Source: JABFRJ01 sp031379035 (GTDB lineage: Bacteria > Pseudomonadota > Alphaproteobacteria > Rhizobiales > Hyphomicrobiaceae). Taken from it: a DNA stretch of 24,755 nucleotides. The notes beneath the pieces are model-generated. The model did not search any database, was not told the origin of the DNA, and saw nothing but the letters and a program-made list of their open reading frames with translations. The position numbers were made by a program, and so were the translations under genes. The stretch is taken from assembly GCA_031379035.1 (NCBI GenBank), contig JANNEU010000154.1:1-24755 (forward strand), in the 5' to 3' direction. Of the stretch, positions 1 through 7,688 are shown one piece after another (the stretch's first letter is position 1; every line of letters begins with the position of its first letter).

Positions 1-1037
1 GAGGCCATCGGCGGCGCACCAGCACCTTGTTGGGCCGCCGTGCCGCGCAGCTCCATATCGATACGTTCGCCATTGCGGCAGTTGCGGGCCAGACCCAGGT
101 CGCGACGGCCACCAAGCGCCCATGCCTGCGGCAACTGCGGACCGCTCCGGTCGACATTCTGACTGCGCGCGAAGGTGCGGCGGAATTGACCGCTCAACTC
201 GACCGCTCTGAACCGCTCATCCGGCTGGCTGCCACAGAAGATGTTCTGGTAGCCATCCTCGATCCATAGGCGGTCAGACGGTGTCGCATTCTCCATGGCG
301 AGCTTGCTCAGCGCCAGCGCACGCACGTGATCGACGGGCACATGCTTGCCGTGCCAATGGAGGTCGGCGAGGTAGGCTTGCGCACCCGCATGGCTGTCCT
401 GCACCAGCTTCTGCAGATAGTGCAGCCCCAGTCGCACATCGAGCGGCACACCCTGGCCGGCCAGATGCAGCTTCGACAGTTCGAACTGCGCATCCGGCTC
501 ATTGAAGAAGGTGGCACTGTGCCGGGTAAATTCAATCGCTCGCTCAAGGTCTGGCTTCAGGCCGATGTCAGGCAACCCGCGCCGCACATAACCAGCCACG
601 GCCGTGATCGCCTTTGCAACGAACGGCGCCCGCCGCACGTCGTCCGGATCGACACCGCCGTGAATATCCGACAGTCCCTGAAACAACGTGTACGCCCGTG
701 CGTGATCGACAAAGCCAGCAGTATCGTCACTCGAAATGCGTGCGAGATAGAACTCCGCATAAAACTTCGGCAGGCCATCATCGTTGCGCAGCACGCATTC
801 AAGTGCCGGCAGCGCCACCTCATAGCGGCTCTGCCGGTAGGCATCGAGGCCCTTGGTCAGCATCTCTGCCGCCGGTCCGCACGGTGCATTGGTACCCGCC
901 AGCGCTGGGGCAGGGCCAAAGCCCAGCCACAGTCCACCAGCGACCGCCAGAGCAACGGCCGAAACCGTGGCTCTTGCCGTCGTCCAACGACGCTTAGATG
1001 TCAGCGTAGCAAACAATTTCAGCCTTTCCGCCAGCAT
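1..1037 (-). CDS. Secreted Sel1/TPR-like repeat protein (3' end outside window)
   Basis: An open frame with no stop runs from an ATG at 1037 to the left window edge (345 complete codons). The N-terminus has a basic stretch (residues 15-22), a hydrophobic core (about 24-40) and an Ala-x-Ala-like cleavage region near residue 47, so export is likely. Residues about 182-253 hold two Sel1-type helical repeats with the typical Ala/Leu/Gly spacing (AQFELSKLHLAGQGVPLD, then AQAYLADLHWHGKHVPVD). Such repeats usually mediate protein-protein contacts; no enzymatic motif is visible. The start overlaps the ilvD 3' end by 44 bp in another frame. A TTG at 1016 would shorten the N-region and reduce the overlap. 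The ribosome site before the ATG is weak (AAAGG). Function unknown. Confidence 0.75.
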   Translation of the reverse strand, partial: MLAERLKLFATLTSKRRWTTARATVSAVALAVAGGLWLGFGPAPALAGTNAPCGPAAEMLTKGLDAYRQSRYEVALPALECVLRNDDGLPKFYAEFYLARISSDDTAGFVDHARAYTLFQGLSDIHGGVDPDDVRRAPFVAKAITAVAGYVRRGLPDIGLKPDLERAIEFTRHSATFFNEPDAQFELSKLHLAGQGVPLDVRLGLHYLQKLVQDSHAGAQAYLADLHWHGKHVPVDHVRALALSKLAMENATPSDRLWIEDGYQNIFCGSQPDERFRAVELSGQFRRTFARSQNVDRSGPQLPQAWALGGRRDLGLARNCRNGERIDMELRGTAAQQGAGAPPMA

Positions 1038-2811
1038 GAGTCACCGCGCCTTTAACAGCGGGTCCCACCTGGTCTGCATATTTACGAAGTGCACCGCTTT
1101 GATAGCTATTGTGTGGCGGTTTCCAGGATTTTCTGCGCTTTTCAAGCTCCGCCTTCGACAGCTCGACATCGAGTGTCCCTTTGGTCGCGTCGATCACGAT
1201 AATGTCGCCGTCTTTCAGCAGTCCGATCGGTCCGCCGAGCGCGGCTTCCGGGCCCACATGACCGATGCAGAACCCGCGTGTTCCGCCCGAGAACCGACCA
1301 TCCGTGATCAGCGCCACTTTTTCGCCCAGTCCGCGCCCATAAAGCGCCGCAGTGGTTGACAGCATCTCGCGCATGCCGGGACCGCCCTTCGGCCCCTCGT
1401 AGCGGATGACGATCACCGAGCCTTCTTTGATCTTGCCCGACTCCACCGACGCGAAAGCATCTTCTTCGCAATCAAAACACTGCGCCGGACCTTTGAAGAC
1501 CAGCGTCTTCATGCCAGCCACCTTCACGATGGCCCCATCGGGTGCCAGGTTGCCGCGCAGGCCCACCACACCACCGGTCGGCGTGATCGCCTTGGAGACC
1601 GGATAGACGACCTTCTGGTTCTTGTTGAACTTTACGTTCTCAAGGTTCTGGCCGATGGTCTTACCCGTCACCGTCATGCAGTCTTCGTGCAGCAAGCCAC
1701 CTTCCATCAGCGCCTTCATGATCTGCTGAATGCCGCCGATGTCGTGCACGTCTTTGGCCACGTACTGACCGCCCGGCTTGAGGTCGGCGATGTACGGCGT
1801 CTTCTTGAAGATCTCGGCCACGTCGAACAGATCGAAATCGATCCCGCACTCATGTGCCATCGCCGGCAGATGCAGCGCCGCGTTCGTCGAGCCACCTGTC
1901 GCTGCCACCGCCACCGCCGCGTTCTCAAACGCCTTGCGCGTCGCAATGTGCCGCGGACGAATGCCATCAGCCAGCAATCGCATCACCGCTTCGCCGCTCA
2001 TCTGAGCGTATCGGTCGCGCGTCAGATCGGGTGCCGGTGCGCTAGCCGACGACGGCAGCGCAAGACCCATCGCCTCCGACACCATCGCCATCGTATTCGC
2101 CGTAAACTGACCGCCACACGCACCCGCGCTCGGGCAGGCAGCCGCTTCCAGCTCTTTCAATTCTGCATCGGTCATCTTGCCGACCGAGTGCATGCCGACG
2201 CCTTCGAACACGTCGACCACAGTCACGTCGCGGCCCTTGTAACGGCCCGGCAGGATCGACCCGCCATACATGAATACCGACGGCACATTCAACCGCAGCA
2301 TCGCCATCATCACACCCGGCAGCGACTTATCGCAGCCTGCCAGCCCCACCATCGCGTCGTAGCAATGGCCGCGCATCGTGAGTTCGATCGAGTCGGCAAT
2401 CACCTCGCGGCTGACCAGCGACGACTTCATGCCCTGGTGGCCCATGGCAATGCCGTCGGTCACTGTGATGGTGCAGAATTCGCGCGGCGAACCACCAGCG
2501 AGATTAACGCCTTTCTTGGCCGACTGCGCCTGCCGCATCAGCGTAATGTTGCACGGCGCTGCTTCGTTCCATGCCGACACCACACCCACCAGCGGCCGGT
2601 GGATCTGCTCTTCCGTCATGCCCATCGCGTAGTAATAAGAGCGATGCGGCGCGCGCGCGGGACCCTCGGTCACATGGCGGCTCGGTAGCTTCGACTTGTC
2701 GAACTTGAATGTCTTAGAGGTGTCGTCAGCTTTCGCTGCGGTTTTTTTCGTCGGCGCGCCCTTGGCGGCGGATGTGGTGATCTTGGTGTTCAGTGGCGGC
2801 TTCTTGGCCAT
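994..2811 (-). CDS. ilvD: Dihydroxy-acid dehydratase
   Basis: Catalyses dehydration of 2,3-dihydroxy-isovalerate and 2,3-dihydroxy-3-methylvalerate in valine, isoleucine and pantothenate synthesis; cytosolic Fe-S enzyme. The IlvD/Edd signature region is clear: an APCN cysteine, GCDKSLPG, and CPSAGACGGQFTANTM supply the three expected cluster cysteines, and GRFSGGTRG lies near the C-terminus. I place the start at the ATG at 2811 (605 aa), because residues encoded further upstream do not resemble the family. Recognisable homology begins only around KLPSRHV, so the first about 40 residues form a Lys/Ala/Thr-rich low-complexity extension, unusual for this about 570-residue subtype. The Sel1-repeat gene follows with overlapping ends, which suggests cotranscription. 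Confidence 0.95.
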   Translation of the reverse strand: MAKKPPLNTKITTSAAKGAPTKKTAAKADDTSKTFKFDKSKLPSRHVTEGPARAPHRSYYYAMGMTEEQIHRPLVGVVSAWNEAAPCNITLMRQAQSAKKGVNLAGGSPREFCTITVTDGIAMGHQGMKSSLVSREVIADSIELTMRGHCYDAMVGLAGCDKSLPGVMMAMLRLNVPSVFMYGGSILPGRYKGRDVTVVDVFEGVGMHSVGKMTDAELKELEAAACPSAGACGGQFTANTMAMVSEAMGLALPSSASAPAPDLTRDRYAQMSGEAVMRLLADGIRPRHIATRKAFENAAVAVAATGGSTNAALHLPAMAHECGIDFDLFDVAEIFKKTPYIADLKPGGQYVAKDVHDIGGIQQIMKALMEGGLLHEDCMTVTGKTIGQNLENVKFNKNQKVVYPVSKAITPTGGVVGLRGNLAPDGAIVKVAGMKTLVFKGPAQCFDCEEDAFASVESGKIKEGSVIVIRYEGPKGGPGMREMLSTTAALYGRGLGEKVALITDGRFSGGTRGFCIGHVGPEAALGGPIGLLKDGDIIVIDATKGTLDVELSKAELEKRRKSWKPPHNSYQSGALRKYADQVGPAVKGAVTHAGGKAEIVCYADI

Positions 2812-3187
2812 GGCTGTGCGCTCGTCTTTCGGGATCAGAAGTTGAGGGATGACATCGAAGGTGAATGTTGCTCTCAGGCCGCAGTCTGGCGCGACCGAAA
2901 CCCGATCAACGCACACCCGCAGCAGAAAAGTCGCACTACCGAGGCCCTGTTGCCAATCCCCTCAATACGATCGCCGATAACCCGCATTCTGCTTAGGCCC
3001 AGCACAGACGGGTGCTGACCCCTTTCAAACGCGTTGCAGCAGCTATTGAGAGGCGTTTGTGGCTCAACCGAGGCATCGGTGCCCAACTTCGTTGCAGCCA
3101 TGCAACAGTTTCACAGCAATCAGATTGGCGGCTCCGAGGATGCGAAACCGCACCCACAGAACCGCCCGATGCCGTTGCCGACGCGCC
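2812..3187. other. Gene-free stretch upstream of ilvD
   Basis: 376 bp separate the ilvD start from the stop of the serine-hydrolase gene on the same strand. I see no convincing gene; a 75-codon minus-strand frame (2874-3101) has no family resemblance. The stretch should contain the ilvD promoter. The only clear structure is a perfect 6-bp inverted repeat with a 4-bp spacer at 3091-3106 (GTTGCA-GCCA-TGCAAC), listed separately. No tryptophan- or branched-chain-rich leader peptide typical of attenuation was recognised. Confidence 0.5.
3091..3106. promoter_or_regulatory. Short palindrome upstream of ilvD, possible operator
   Basis: GTTGCAGCCATGCAAC: perfect 6-bp arms around a 4-bp spacer, about 280 bp upstream of the ilvD start. 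The size suits a dimeric helix-turn-helix regulator, but no regulator gene is nearby and the distance is long, so this is only a candidate. Confidence 0.25.
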
Positions 3188-4525
3188 TCAGTCGACAATC
3201 GCCTGATACACCATCTGGCGGAACATCAGCCGGTGGGTGAGCCGCAGCGCGCCGGCCGACTGCACCATCATGACGGCCACCAGCTGCTCCTTGGGATCGA
3301 CCCAGAAGTAGGTGCCGGCATACCCGCCCCAATTGTAGTCGCCGGCCGTGCCAGGGAACGGGGCGAAGCCATCCCCCTGGCGCACCGCAAACCCGAGCCC
3401 AAACGCATACGTCTGCGCCCCCAAGACACCACCACCCGGCGTCGCCGCCAGCGGGATCTTGCTCGTCAGATGATCCGAAGTCATCAGGCGCACCGTCGTA
3501 CGGCTGAGAATGCGCTGCCCATCCAGCACGCCACCGTTGGCCAGCATCTGCGCAAACCGCAGATAGTCACCGGCCGTTGTCATCGTGCCCGCGCCGCCCG
3601 AGTCGTTGCCCGGCTGCTTGGTCACATCAATCAATTTGATCGGCGTGCCCGCCAGCGCGTCCTTCTCGAAGGGCTCGGCAACGCGCGGCAGCTTCCCCGC
3701 CGGCACCCAGAACGCCGTGTCCGTCATCTTGAGCGGCTTGAACACGCGGTCACCCAGATAGTCACCCAACCGTTTCCCGGATGCCGCCTCAACAACACGT
3801 CCCAGCACATCAGTCGCCAGGCTATACTCCCACGTCGTGCCCGGCTGATGCAGCAACGGCACCTTCGCCAACCGCTCGGTAAACTCCGTTGCCGTCAGGT
3901 CGCGCGTGTCAAAATCGATGACACCCGGCTTGAACAGGCCCGCTTTTGTCAGACCATCTTTGACAGCCGCATTGGCCGTCAACTCACCGTATGGCAGCCC
4001 TGCCGTGTGCCGCAATAAATCCTGCACCGTCATCGGCCGGTCGGCTGCCACGTCACCCGTCGCCGTCGCGACCTTCGCGTCCTTGAAGGCCGGCAACCAT
4101 TTCGAAACCGGATCATTGAGTTGCAGGATACCGTCTTCCACCAAGGTCATAGCGGCGACCGAGGCCATCGGCTTGGTCATCGAATAGGCACGGAAGATCG
4201 TATCAAGCCGCATCGCATCGGCGGTTTTGGGATCGCGCTTTCCGAGTGCATTTGAATAAACAAGCCGCCCCTTGCGCGCGACCATCATCACAATGCCGGG
4301 CAGCTTTTTGTCAGCAATCTCTTTCTCAAATGCTTTGGTGAGCTTGCTCAGCCGCACCGTCGACACGCCAACCGTTTCGGCAGGCGCGCGCAACAATGGC
4401 GACGCTTGGCTCGTGGCCGCTGTCGCCCGCTGCGCGACAGCCGTTGTTAACGGCACTGCCGCAAAGCCAAGCGACAGAGCAAGAATTGTCGCGGTCAGAT
4501 CGCGAGCTCGAAAACATGTGCGCAT
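3188..4525 (-). CDS. Secreted serine hydrolase, beta-lactamase class C / esterase family
   Basis: Member of the serine beta-lactamase-like superfamily that includes class C enzymes, DD-peptidases and EstB-type esterases. The catalytic SxxK is visible as SMTK (residues 115-118). The second conserved tyrosine motif reads YSL (234-236), as in many esterase-like members, and GGYAGTYFW near the C-terminus corresponds to the third box. An N-terminal signal peptide (about residues 1-31, ending AVA-Q) points to the periplasm. The start at 4525 is fixed by the ribosome site: AGGAGG at 4531-4536 lies six bases before this ATG and directly abuts the alternative ATG at 4531. Length 445 aa. Substrate unknown; the YSL rather than YAN motif argues against a true AmpC. 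Confidence 0.88.
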   Translation of the reverse strand: MRTCFRARDLTATILALSLGFAAVPLTTAVAQRATAATSQASPLLRAPAETVGVSTVRLSKLTKAFEKEIADKKLPGIVMMVARKGRLVYSNALGKRDPKTADAMRLDTIFRAYSMTKPMASVAAMTLVEDGILQLNDPVSKWLPAFKDAKVATATGDVAADRPMTVQDLLRHTAGLPYGELTANAAVKDGLTKAGLFKPGVIDFDTRDLTATEFTERLAKVPLLHQPGTTWEYSLATDVLGRVVEAASGKRLGDYLGDRVFKPLKMTDTAFWVPAGKLPRVAEPFEKDALAGTPIKLIDVTKQPGNDSGGAGTMTTAGDYLRFAQMLANGGVLDGQRILSRTTVRLMTSDHLTSKIPLAATPGGGVLGAQTYAFGLGFAVRQGDGFAPFPGTAGDYNWGGYAGTYFWVDPKEQLVAVMMVQSAGALRLTHRLMFRQMVYQAIVD

Positions 4526-4530
4526 GGGCA

Positions 4531-4536
4531 TCCTCC
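4531..4536 (-). promoter_or_regulatory. Ribosome binding site that decides the hydrolase start
   Basis: A perfect AGGAGG on the minus strand. It is immediately followed by one ATG (4531) and six bases later by a second in-frame ATG (4525). Only the second has normal spacing. Confidence 0.8.
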
Positions 4537-4670
4537 TGGGGCGACGCCTGTTCGGATCGGCGTCATCCCGAATGAACCACCCGCATTTGCTCGCTGCCAA
4601 GCGCCGCAAATGGTGAATGGGGTCAATACGACCGCACACCAGCCCTGCGTTTTTCGCCGGATCGCTTCGC

Positions 4671-4740
4671 TTACGGGGCCAGCCTTAAGGAGCCAGCCTT
4701 ACGGGGCCAGCCTTACGGGGCCAGCCTTAAGGGGCCAGAC
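4671..4740. repeat. Five tandem copies of a 14-bp unit overlapping the znuA stop
   Basis: The unit TTACGGGGCCAGCC occurs at 4671, 4685, 4699, 4713 and 4727. Copies differ at single positions (TTAAGGAGCCAGCC at 4685, TTAAGGGGCCAGAC at 4727). The last copy contains the znuA stop and encodes its final Leu-Ala-Pro, so the array looks like the gene's 3' end duplicated outward. A minisatellite; role unknown. Confidence 0.92.
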
Positions 4741-5692
4741 ACCCGCGGATCGACTTGGCCATCCCGCGCAGCAGTGCCTCGTAGAGGTCCGGTCCCGGTT
4801 GCAGGGTTGCCCCTTCCGGATCAAGCACCGCCGTTCGCGCCGCCGACCCCTCGATCACCGCCATCACGACTTTAGCTTCGAAGTTCGGCTCCGAGAACAC
4901 ACACGCAGCCCCGCTGCTCGCCACCTTGGCCCTCAGCGCCGACAGCCGCTTGCCGCTCGCCGGCACATCCGGATCAGTCGTAATGGAGCCCGCCACCGTC
5001 AGCCCAAAACGCTTTTCGAAATACTGCGTTGCGTCGTGGAAGATGATGAACGGCTTAGCTGCAACCGGCGCAAGCTCAGTGGCAATCTCCTTGGCCAGCA
5101 GATCCAGCCGCGCTTTGGCAGCGCTGGCATTCGCGCGATAAGCCGCCGCATGCTCGGGTGCCTTAATGGCCAGCGCCGTCGCAATCGCATCCAACATCGC
5201 CGCCCCATTGGCCGGATCGAGCCAGATGTGGCCATCAATCCCGCCGCGCGAACCCTCGTCGCTATGCTTGTGCTTGTCGTGACCGTGGCCCTTGTGACCA
5301 CCCGTTTCAAAGGGCCCACCGGCGCGCCGCGCCAGCGTCACCAGGCTCGGCGCAGTCGCCAACGTCACCAGGGTCGCCGTTTTCGGCAATTGGCCGGCAA
5401 TTTTGGCTGTAAACGGCTCCACGGTCTCGGAGACACGGAACACCACGTCGGCGCGCGCCAGCTTGCTTACATCCGACGGTTTGATCGCGAACGTATGCGG
5501 CGAGGACGTTCCCCCGACCAGCAACTCTGGCACGCCGGTCCCGGCCATCACCTGCGCCACCAGCGCATGCACAGGCTTGATCGTGGCAACGACGGAAAGC
5601 TCCGCCGCCGCCGCCGGCAGCACATCCAAAGCGAGCGTCATCACCGCCAGCACCTTGCACCAGCGGGGCATCATTGCTTGCCAGTATCCCAT
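4727..5692 (-). CDS. znuA: Zinc ABC transporter periplasmic binding protein ZnuA
   Basis: Captures Zn(II) in the periplasm for the ZnuBC importer. It is a cluster A-I (TroA/ZnuA-type) solute-binding protein of 321 aa with a signal peptide ending near residue 30 (PAAAA). Likely metal ligands are H66 (SSPHTF), H155 (DGHIWLDP) and H219 (FHDATQ). A His-rich acidic loop at residues 133-143, typical of zinc rather than manganese members, sits between the first and second ligand regions. The start at 5692 is supported by AAAGGA eight bases upstream. ZnuB and ZnuC are not in the window, so the permease must be encoded elsewhere. The gene is divergent from a DUF1007 gene. Expression is probably Zur-controlled, judging from the palindrome 49 bp upstream. 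Confidence 0.93.
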   Translation of the reverse strand: MGYWQAMMPRWCKVLAVMTLALDVLPAAAAELSVVATIKPVHALVAQVMAGTGVPELLVGGTSSPHTFAIKPSDVSKLARADVVFRVSETVEPFTAKIAGQLPKTATLVTLATAPSLVTLARRAGGPFETGGHKGHGHDKHKHSDEGSRGGIDGHIWLDPANGAAMLDAIATALAIKAPEHAAAYRANASAAKARLDLLAKEIATELAPVAAKPFIIFHDATQYFEKRFGLTVAGSITTDPDVPASGKRLSALRAKVASSGAACVFSEPNFEAKVVMAVIEGSAARTAVLDPEGATLQPGPDLYEALLRGMAKSIRGCLAP

Positions 5693-5736
5693 GCCCGCAG
5701 TCCTTTAGTGGCCCCGGACCCAGGCCCGCGGAAGCG

Positions 5737-5752
5737 ACATGTTATAACCCAC
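5737..5752. promoter_or_regulatory. Candidate Zur operator between znuA and the DUF1007 gene
   Basis: A perfect 8-bp palindrome, GTTATAAC (5741-5748), sits in the context ACATGTTATAACCC and resembles the AT-rich core of proteobacterial Zur boxes. It lies 49 bp upstream of the znuA ATG, where repressor binding would block transcription. The flanks are only half-conserved, so the match is partial. Confidence 0.45.
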
Positions 5753-5867
5753 AGAGCAAGCGCGCCGTAAGCGACATTCCGCCTCGCACCTCCTTCTCCG
5801 GCACATGGCGTCCTTGCTTCGCCACAGTCTCGGGCGTAATCAGCAACCGATGCTGACGGCCCGTGAG

Positions 5868-5902
5868 TGTTACGAGTGACTGTTACGAGTGACTGTTACG
5901 AG
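5868..5902. repeat. 13-bp tandem repeat upstream of the DUF1007 gene
   Basis: TGTTACGAGTGAC is present at 5868-5880 and 5881-5893 as two perfect copies, followed by a partial third (TGTTACGAG, 5894-5902). It ends just before a TAATAT stretch that could be a -10 element. It may be a multi-site operator or an enlarged simple repeat. The TGTTAC core recalls a Zur half-site, but this is weak. Confidence 0.7.
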
Positions 5903-5930
5903 CTGTAATATGGCCTTTGGAGGCACAGAC

Positions 5931-6605
5931 ATGGTGCATAGCACGCGCAGGATCGCCCAGCAGATCGCTGGCACAGCCCTCCTGCTGTTCGCCACGGTGG
6001 TCCCAAAGAACGCGGCTGTGGCGCACCCCCACGTCTCGGTCGTCAACGCCGCCACGATCAACATCGAGAAGGGCACCATCCAAAGCATCACGCACGTCTG
6101 GACGTTCGACGAATTCTATTCAGCCATGGCTGTCGATGGCCTGCCCAAGAACGCCGCCGGCGGTTATGGTCGCCCCGAGCTGGCGGAACTGGCCAAAGTC
6201 AACATCGACGGCCTCAAAGAGTTCGCCTACTTCACCTTCGTCACGCTTGCCGGCGCTGAAATCAAAATCGGTGATCCCACCCCGGACAGCTATTGGCTTG
6301 AGCACAAGGACGGCGTGTTGTCATTGCACTTCACAGTTCCGCTCGCCAAGCCGGTCCTCAGCGACGCCAAAGGCTTCGTCGTGACGGTCACCGACCCGAG
6401 CTATTTCATCGCTTTCGACCTGGCCGCCAAAGACCCGGCCAAGCTCAACGACGGTGCCCCGAAATCCTGCAAAGTCGATGTCGGCGTCCCGAAGCCCGAA
6501 ACCGCCGATCAGAAAAAACTCAGCGGCGTTTTCGCCGAACAACTGGGCGGTGCCAGCCTCGGCGTCGGCGTCACCAAATCGATCATGGTCAACTGCGCGC
6601 CCTAA
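5931..6605 (+). CDS. Secreted DUF1007 family protein, probable metal-linked periplasmic protein
   Basis: A 224-residue protein with a signal peptide (about residues 1-30) that is cut so the mature protein begins near a His-Pro-His motif (H32, H34). This is characteristic of DUF1007 proteins, described as periplasmic components of uncharacterised transport systems often near metal transporter genes. The N-terminal HPH is a plausible metal site. Start chosen at 5931 because GGAGG (5919-5923) lies seven bases upstream; an earlier in-frame start at 5889 would fall inside the 13-bp repeats. It diverges from znuA across a shared control region, so a zinc-related role is inferred rather than shown. 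Two cysteines (in SCKVD and NCAP) might form a disulfide. Confidence 0.8.
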   Translation: MVHSTRRIAQQIAGTALLLFATVVPKNAAVAHPHVSVVNAATINIEKGTIQSITHVWTFDEFYSAMAVDGLPKNAAGGYGRPELAELAKVNIDGLKEFAYFTFVTLAGAEIKIGDPTPDSYWLEHKDGVLSLHFTVPLAKPVLSDAKGFVVTVTDPSYFIAFDLAAKDPAKLNDGAPKSCKVDVGVPKPETADQKKLSGVFAEQLGGASLGVGVTKSIMVNCAP

Positions 6606-6751
6606 CCCGCGTTTCGCGCCACCCCTCCAGCCCGCAACAAATCTTTACGAAGTCTTAAGAATCCGAGGGCGTCAGGCCACGGACTATGGGAGGCTGCCGC
6701 GTTGCGGTTGCAAGACCGTGCGCTGAGTTCCCGCCCGCGGTTGTTGGTCCC

Positions 6752-7180
6752 ATGTTTTTATTTCTATGCGTACTGCGTCGGTTCGCGCTGGGGTGTGCGG
6801 TATTGGCCGCCGTCCTCGCGTCGGGCCTCTTCGCGCCGTGGCCGAGCTATGCTGCCCGCGAACTGACCCTCGAACGCGCCCCCTCCGGTGCGCGGCTGGA
6901 AATTCTTGTGTTCGAGTCCGAAGCCTGCACCTACTGCGAAATCTTTCGGCGGGACGTGGCCCCGCGCTACCGGTTCGCGCCACTGGCCGCCCAGGCACCG
7001 CTCCGCTTTATCGACGTCACCAAAGTCGACGTTGATCGCATGGGGCTCACCTCGCGGCTCGATATTCTACCGACCACGGTTCTGCTGAAAGATGGTCGCG
7101 AAGTGGAGCGCATCAGTGGGCTGACAGCCGCGGAAACCTACTACCGGCTGCTCCATTACATGATCAACAAGAACGAATAG
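6752..7180 (+). CDS. Exported thioredoxin-fold protein with CTYC motif (SoxW-like)
   Basis: A thioredoxin-like domain follows a hydrophobic N-terminal segment (residues about 8-28 from this start), so the protein is probably exported or membrane anchored. The redox motif is C59-T-Y-C62 within FESEACTYCEIF, and the cis-proline region reads ILPTTVLL. The layout resembles SoxW/TlpA-like periplasmic thiol oxidoreductases. Length is 142 aa from the ATG at 6752, chosen because it puts the signal segment at the terminus. An upstream in-frame ATG at 6686 would give 164 aa with an Arg/Pro-rich leader. Neither has a good ribosome site. No cytochrome-maturation or Sox genes flank it, so its client is unknown. 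Confidence 0.75.
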   Translation: MFLFLCVLRRFALGCAVLAAVLASGLFAPWPSYAARELTLERAPSGARLEILVFESEACTYCEIFRRDVAPRYRFAPLAAQAPLRFIDVTKVDVDRMGLTSRLDILPTTVLLKDGREVERISGLTAAETYYRLLHYMINKNE

Positions 7181-7315
7181 CAGCACTGATAGGCTCAAAG
7201 ATGAGCGAAATCAGTCGAAAAACGCTGTCCGGAACCTTGCTTTAGCCCCAATCTGGCGTAGCCTGATCAAGGTTTGCCCCTAACACCGGCGAACCCAACC
7301 CAAGGAGCCTGCACA

Positions 7316-7633
7316 ATGAATATCGATCACCACGCCGCTCTGAAGAAATACGCTCCAGCGGCCGACGAGAAGCATGCCGCCGCCATCATCAAGCATCTCG
7401 GCATCGCCATGAAAGGCACCGACAGCCAACTCGTGGCGTGCTCCAGCAAGGATGAGTTGGCGACAGTTCGCGACAGCTGGCTCAAGAAGAAGCTGGCGTT
7501 GACACAGGCCGATGCTGATCTCGATAAGGCTGTGCACGCAATCTGCGAACAGATGAAGGCCGACAAAGATAAGTCGCGCGTCGTCTTTTATTATCTGCTC
7601 GCCGCCCACTTCGGCAAACTCGGCGCGCTTTGA
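7316..7633 (+). CDS. DUF2853 family protein
   Basis: A small acidic/basic helical protein of 105 aa that matches the pattern I recall for DUF2853, a family common in alphaproteobacteria and Bacteroidetes: an N-terminal KKY-containing segment, a central IKHLGIA helix, and LKKKLALT followed by a C-terminal VVFYYLLAAHFGKLG. Start at 7316 is supported by AAGGAG (7302-7307) eight bases upstream. No signal peptide or membrane segment is visible, so it is cytosolic. Function is unknown. The gene stands alone, convergent with the MFS gene. Confidence 0.8.
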   Translation: MNIDHHAALKKYAPAADEKHAAAIIKHLGIAMKGTDSQLVACSSKDELATVRDSWLKKKLALTQADADLDKAVHAICEQMKADKDKSRVVFYYLLAAHFGKLGAL

Positions 7634-7651
7634 TCAGGCCAGTGCAATGAT

Positions 7652-7679
7652 GTTGGGTCGCGCGATGGCTTGACCCAAC
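7652..7679. terminator. Hairpin between convergent DUF2853 and MFS genes
   Basis: Perfect 8-bp arms GTTGGGTC (7652-7659) and GACCCAAC (7672-7679) flank a 12-nt loop in the 55-bp gap between two convergent stop codons. The position suits a bidirectional terminator, although no strong T tract follows on either strand. Confidence 0.55.
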
Positions 7680-7688
7680 TCTTGCAAC

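Noticed and set aside
327..1055. 242-codon plus-strand frame at the left end
   Set aside because: It is antisense to the Sel1-repeat gene, whose minus-strand frame has a signal peptide and recognisable repeats; the plus translation is Arg/Gln/His-rich without family features.
1687..2688. 333-codon plus-strand frame
   Set aside because: Lies wholly antisense to ilvD and has the Arg/His-rich composition of a GC-rich shadow frame.
3059..4018. 319-codon plus-strand frame
   Set aside because: Antisense to the serine hydrolase with intact catalytic motifs; composition is that of a shadow.
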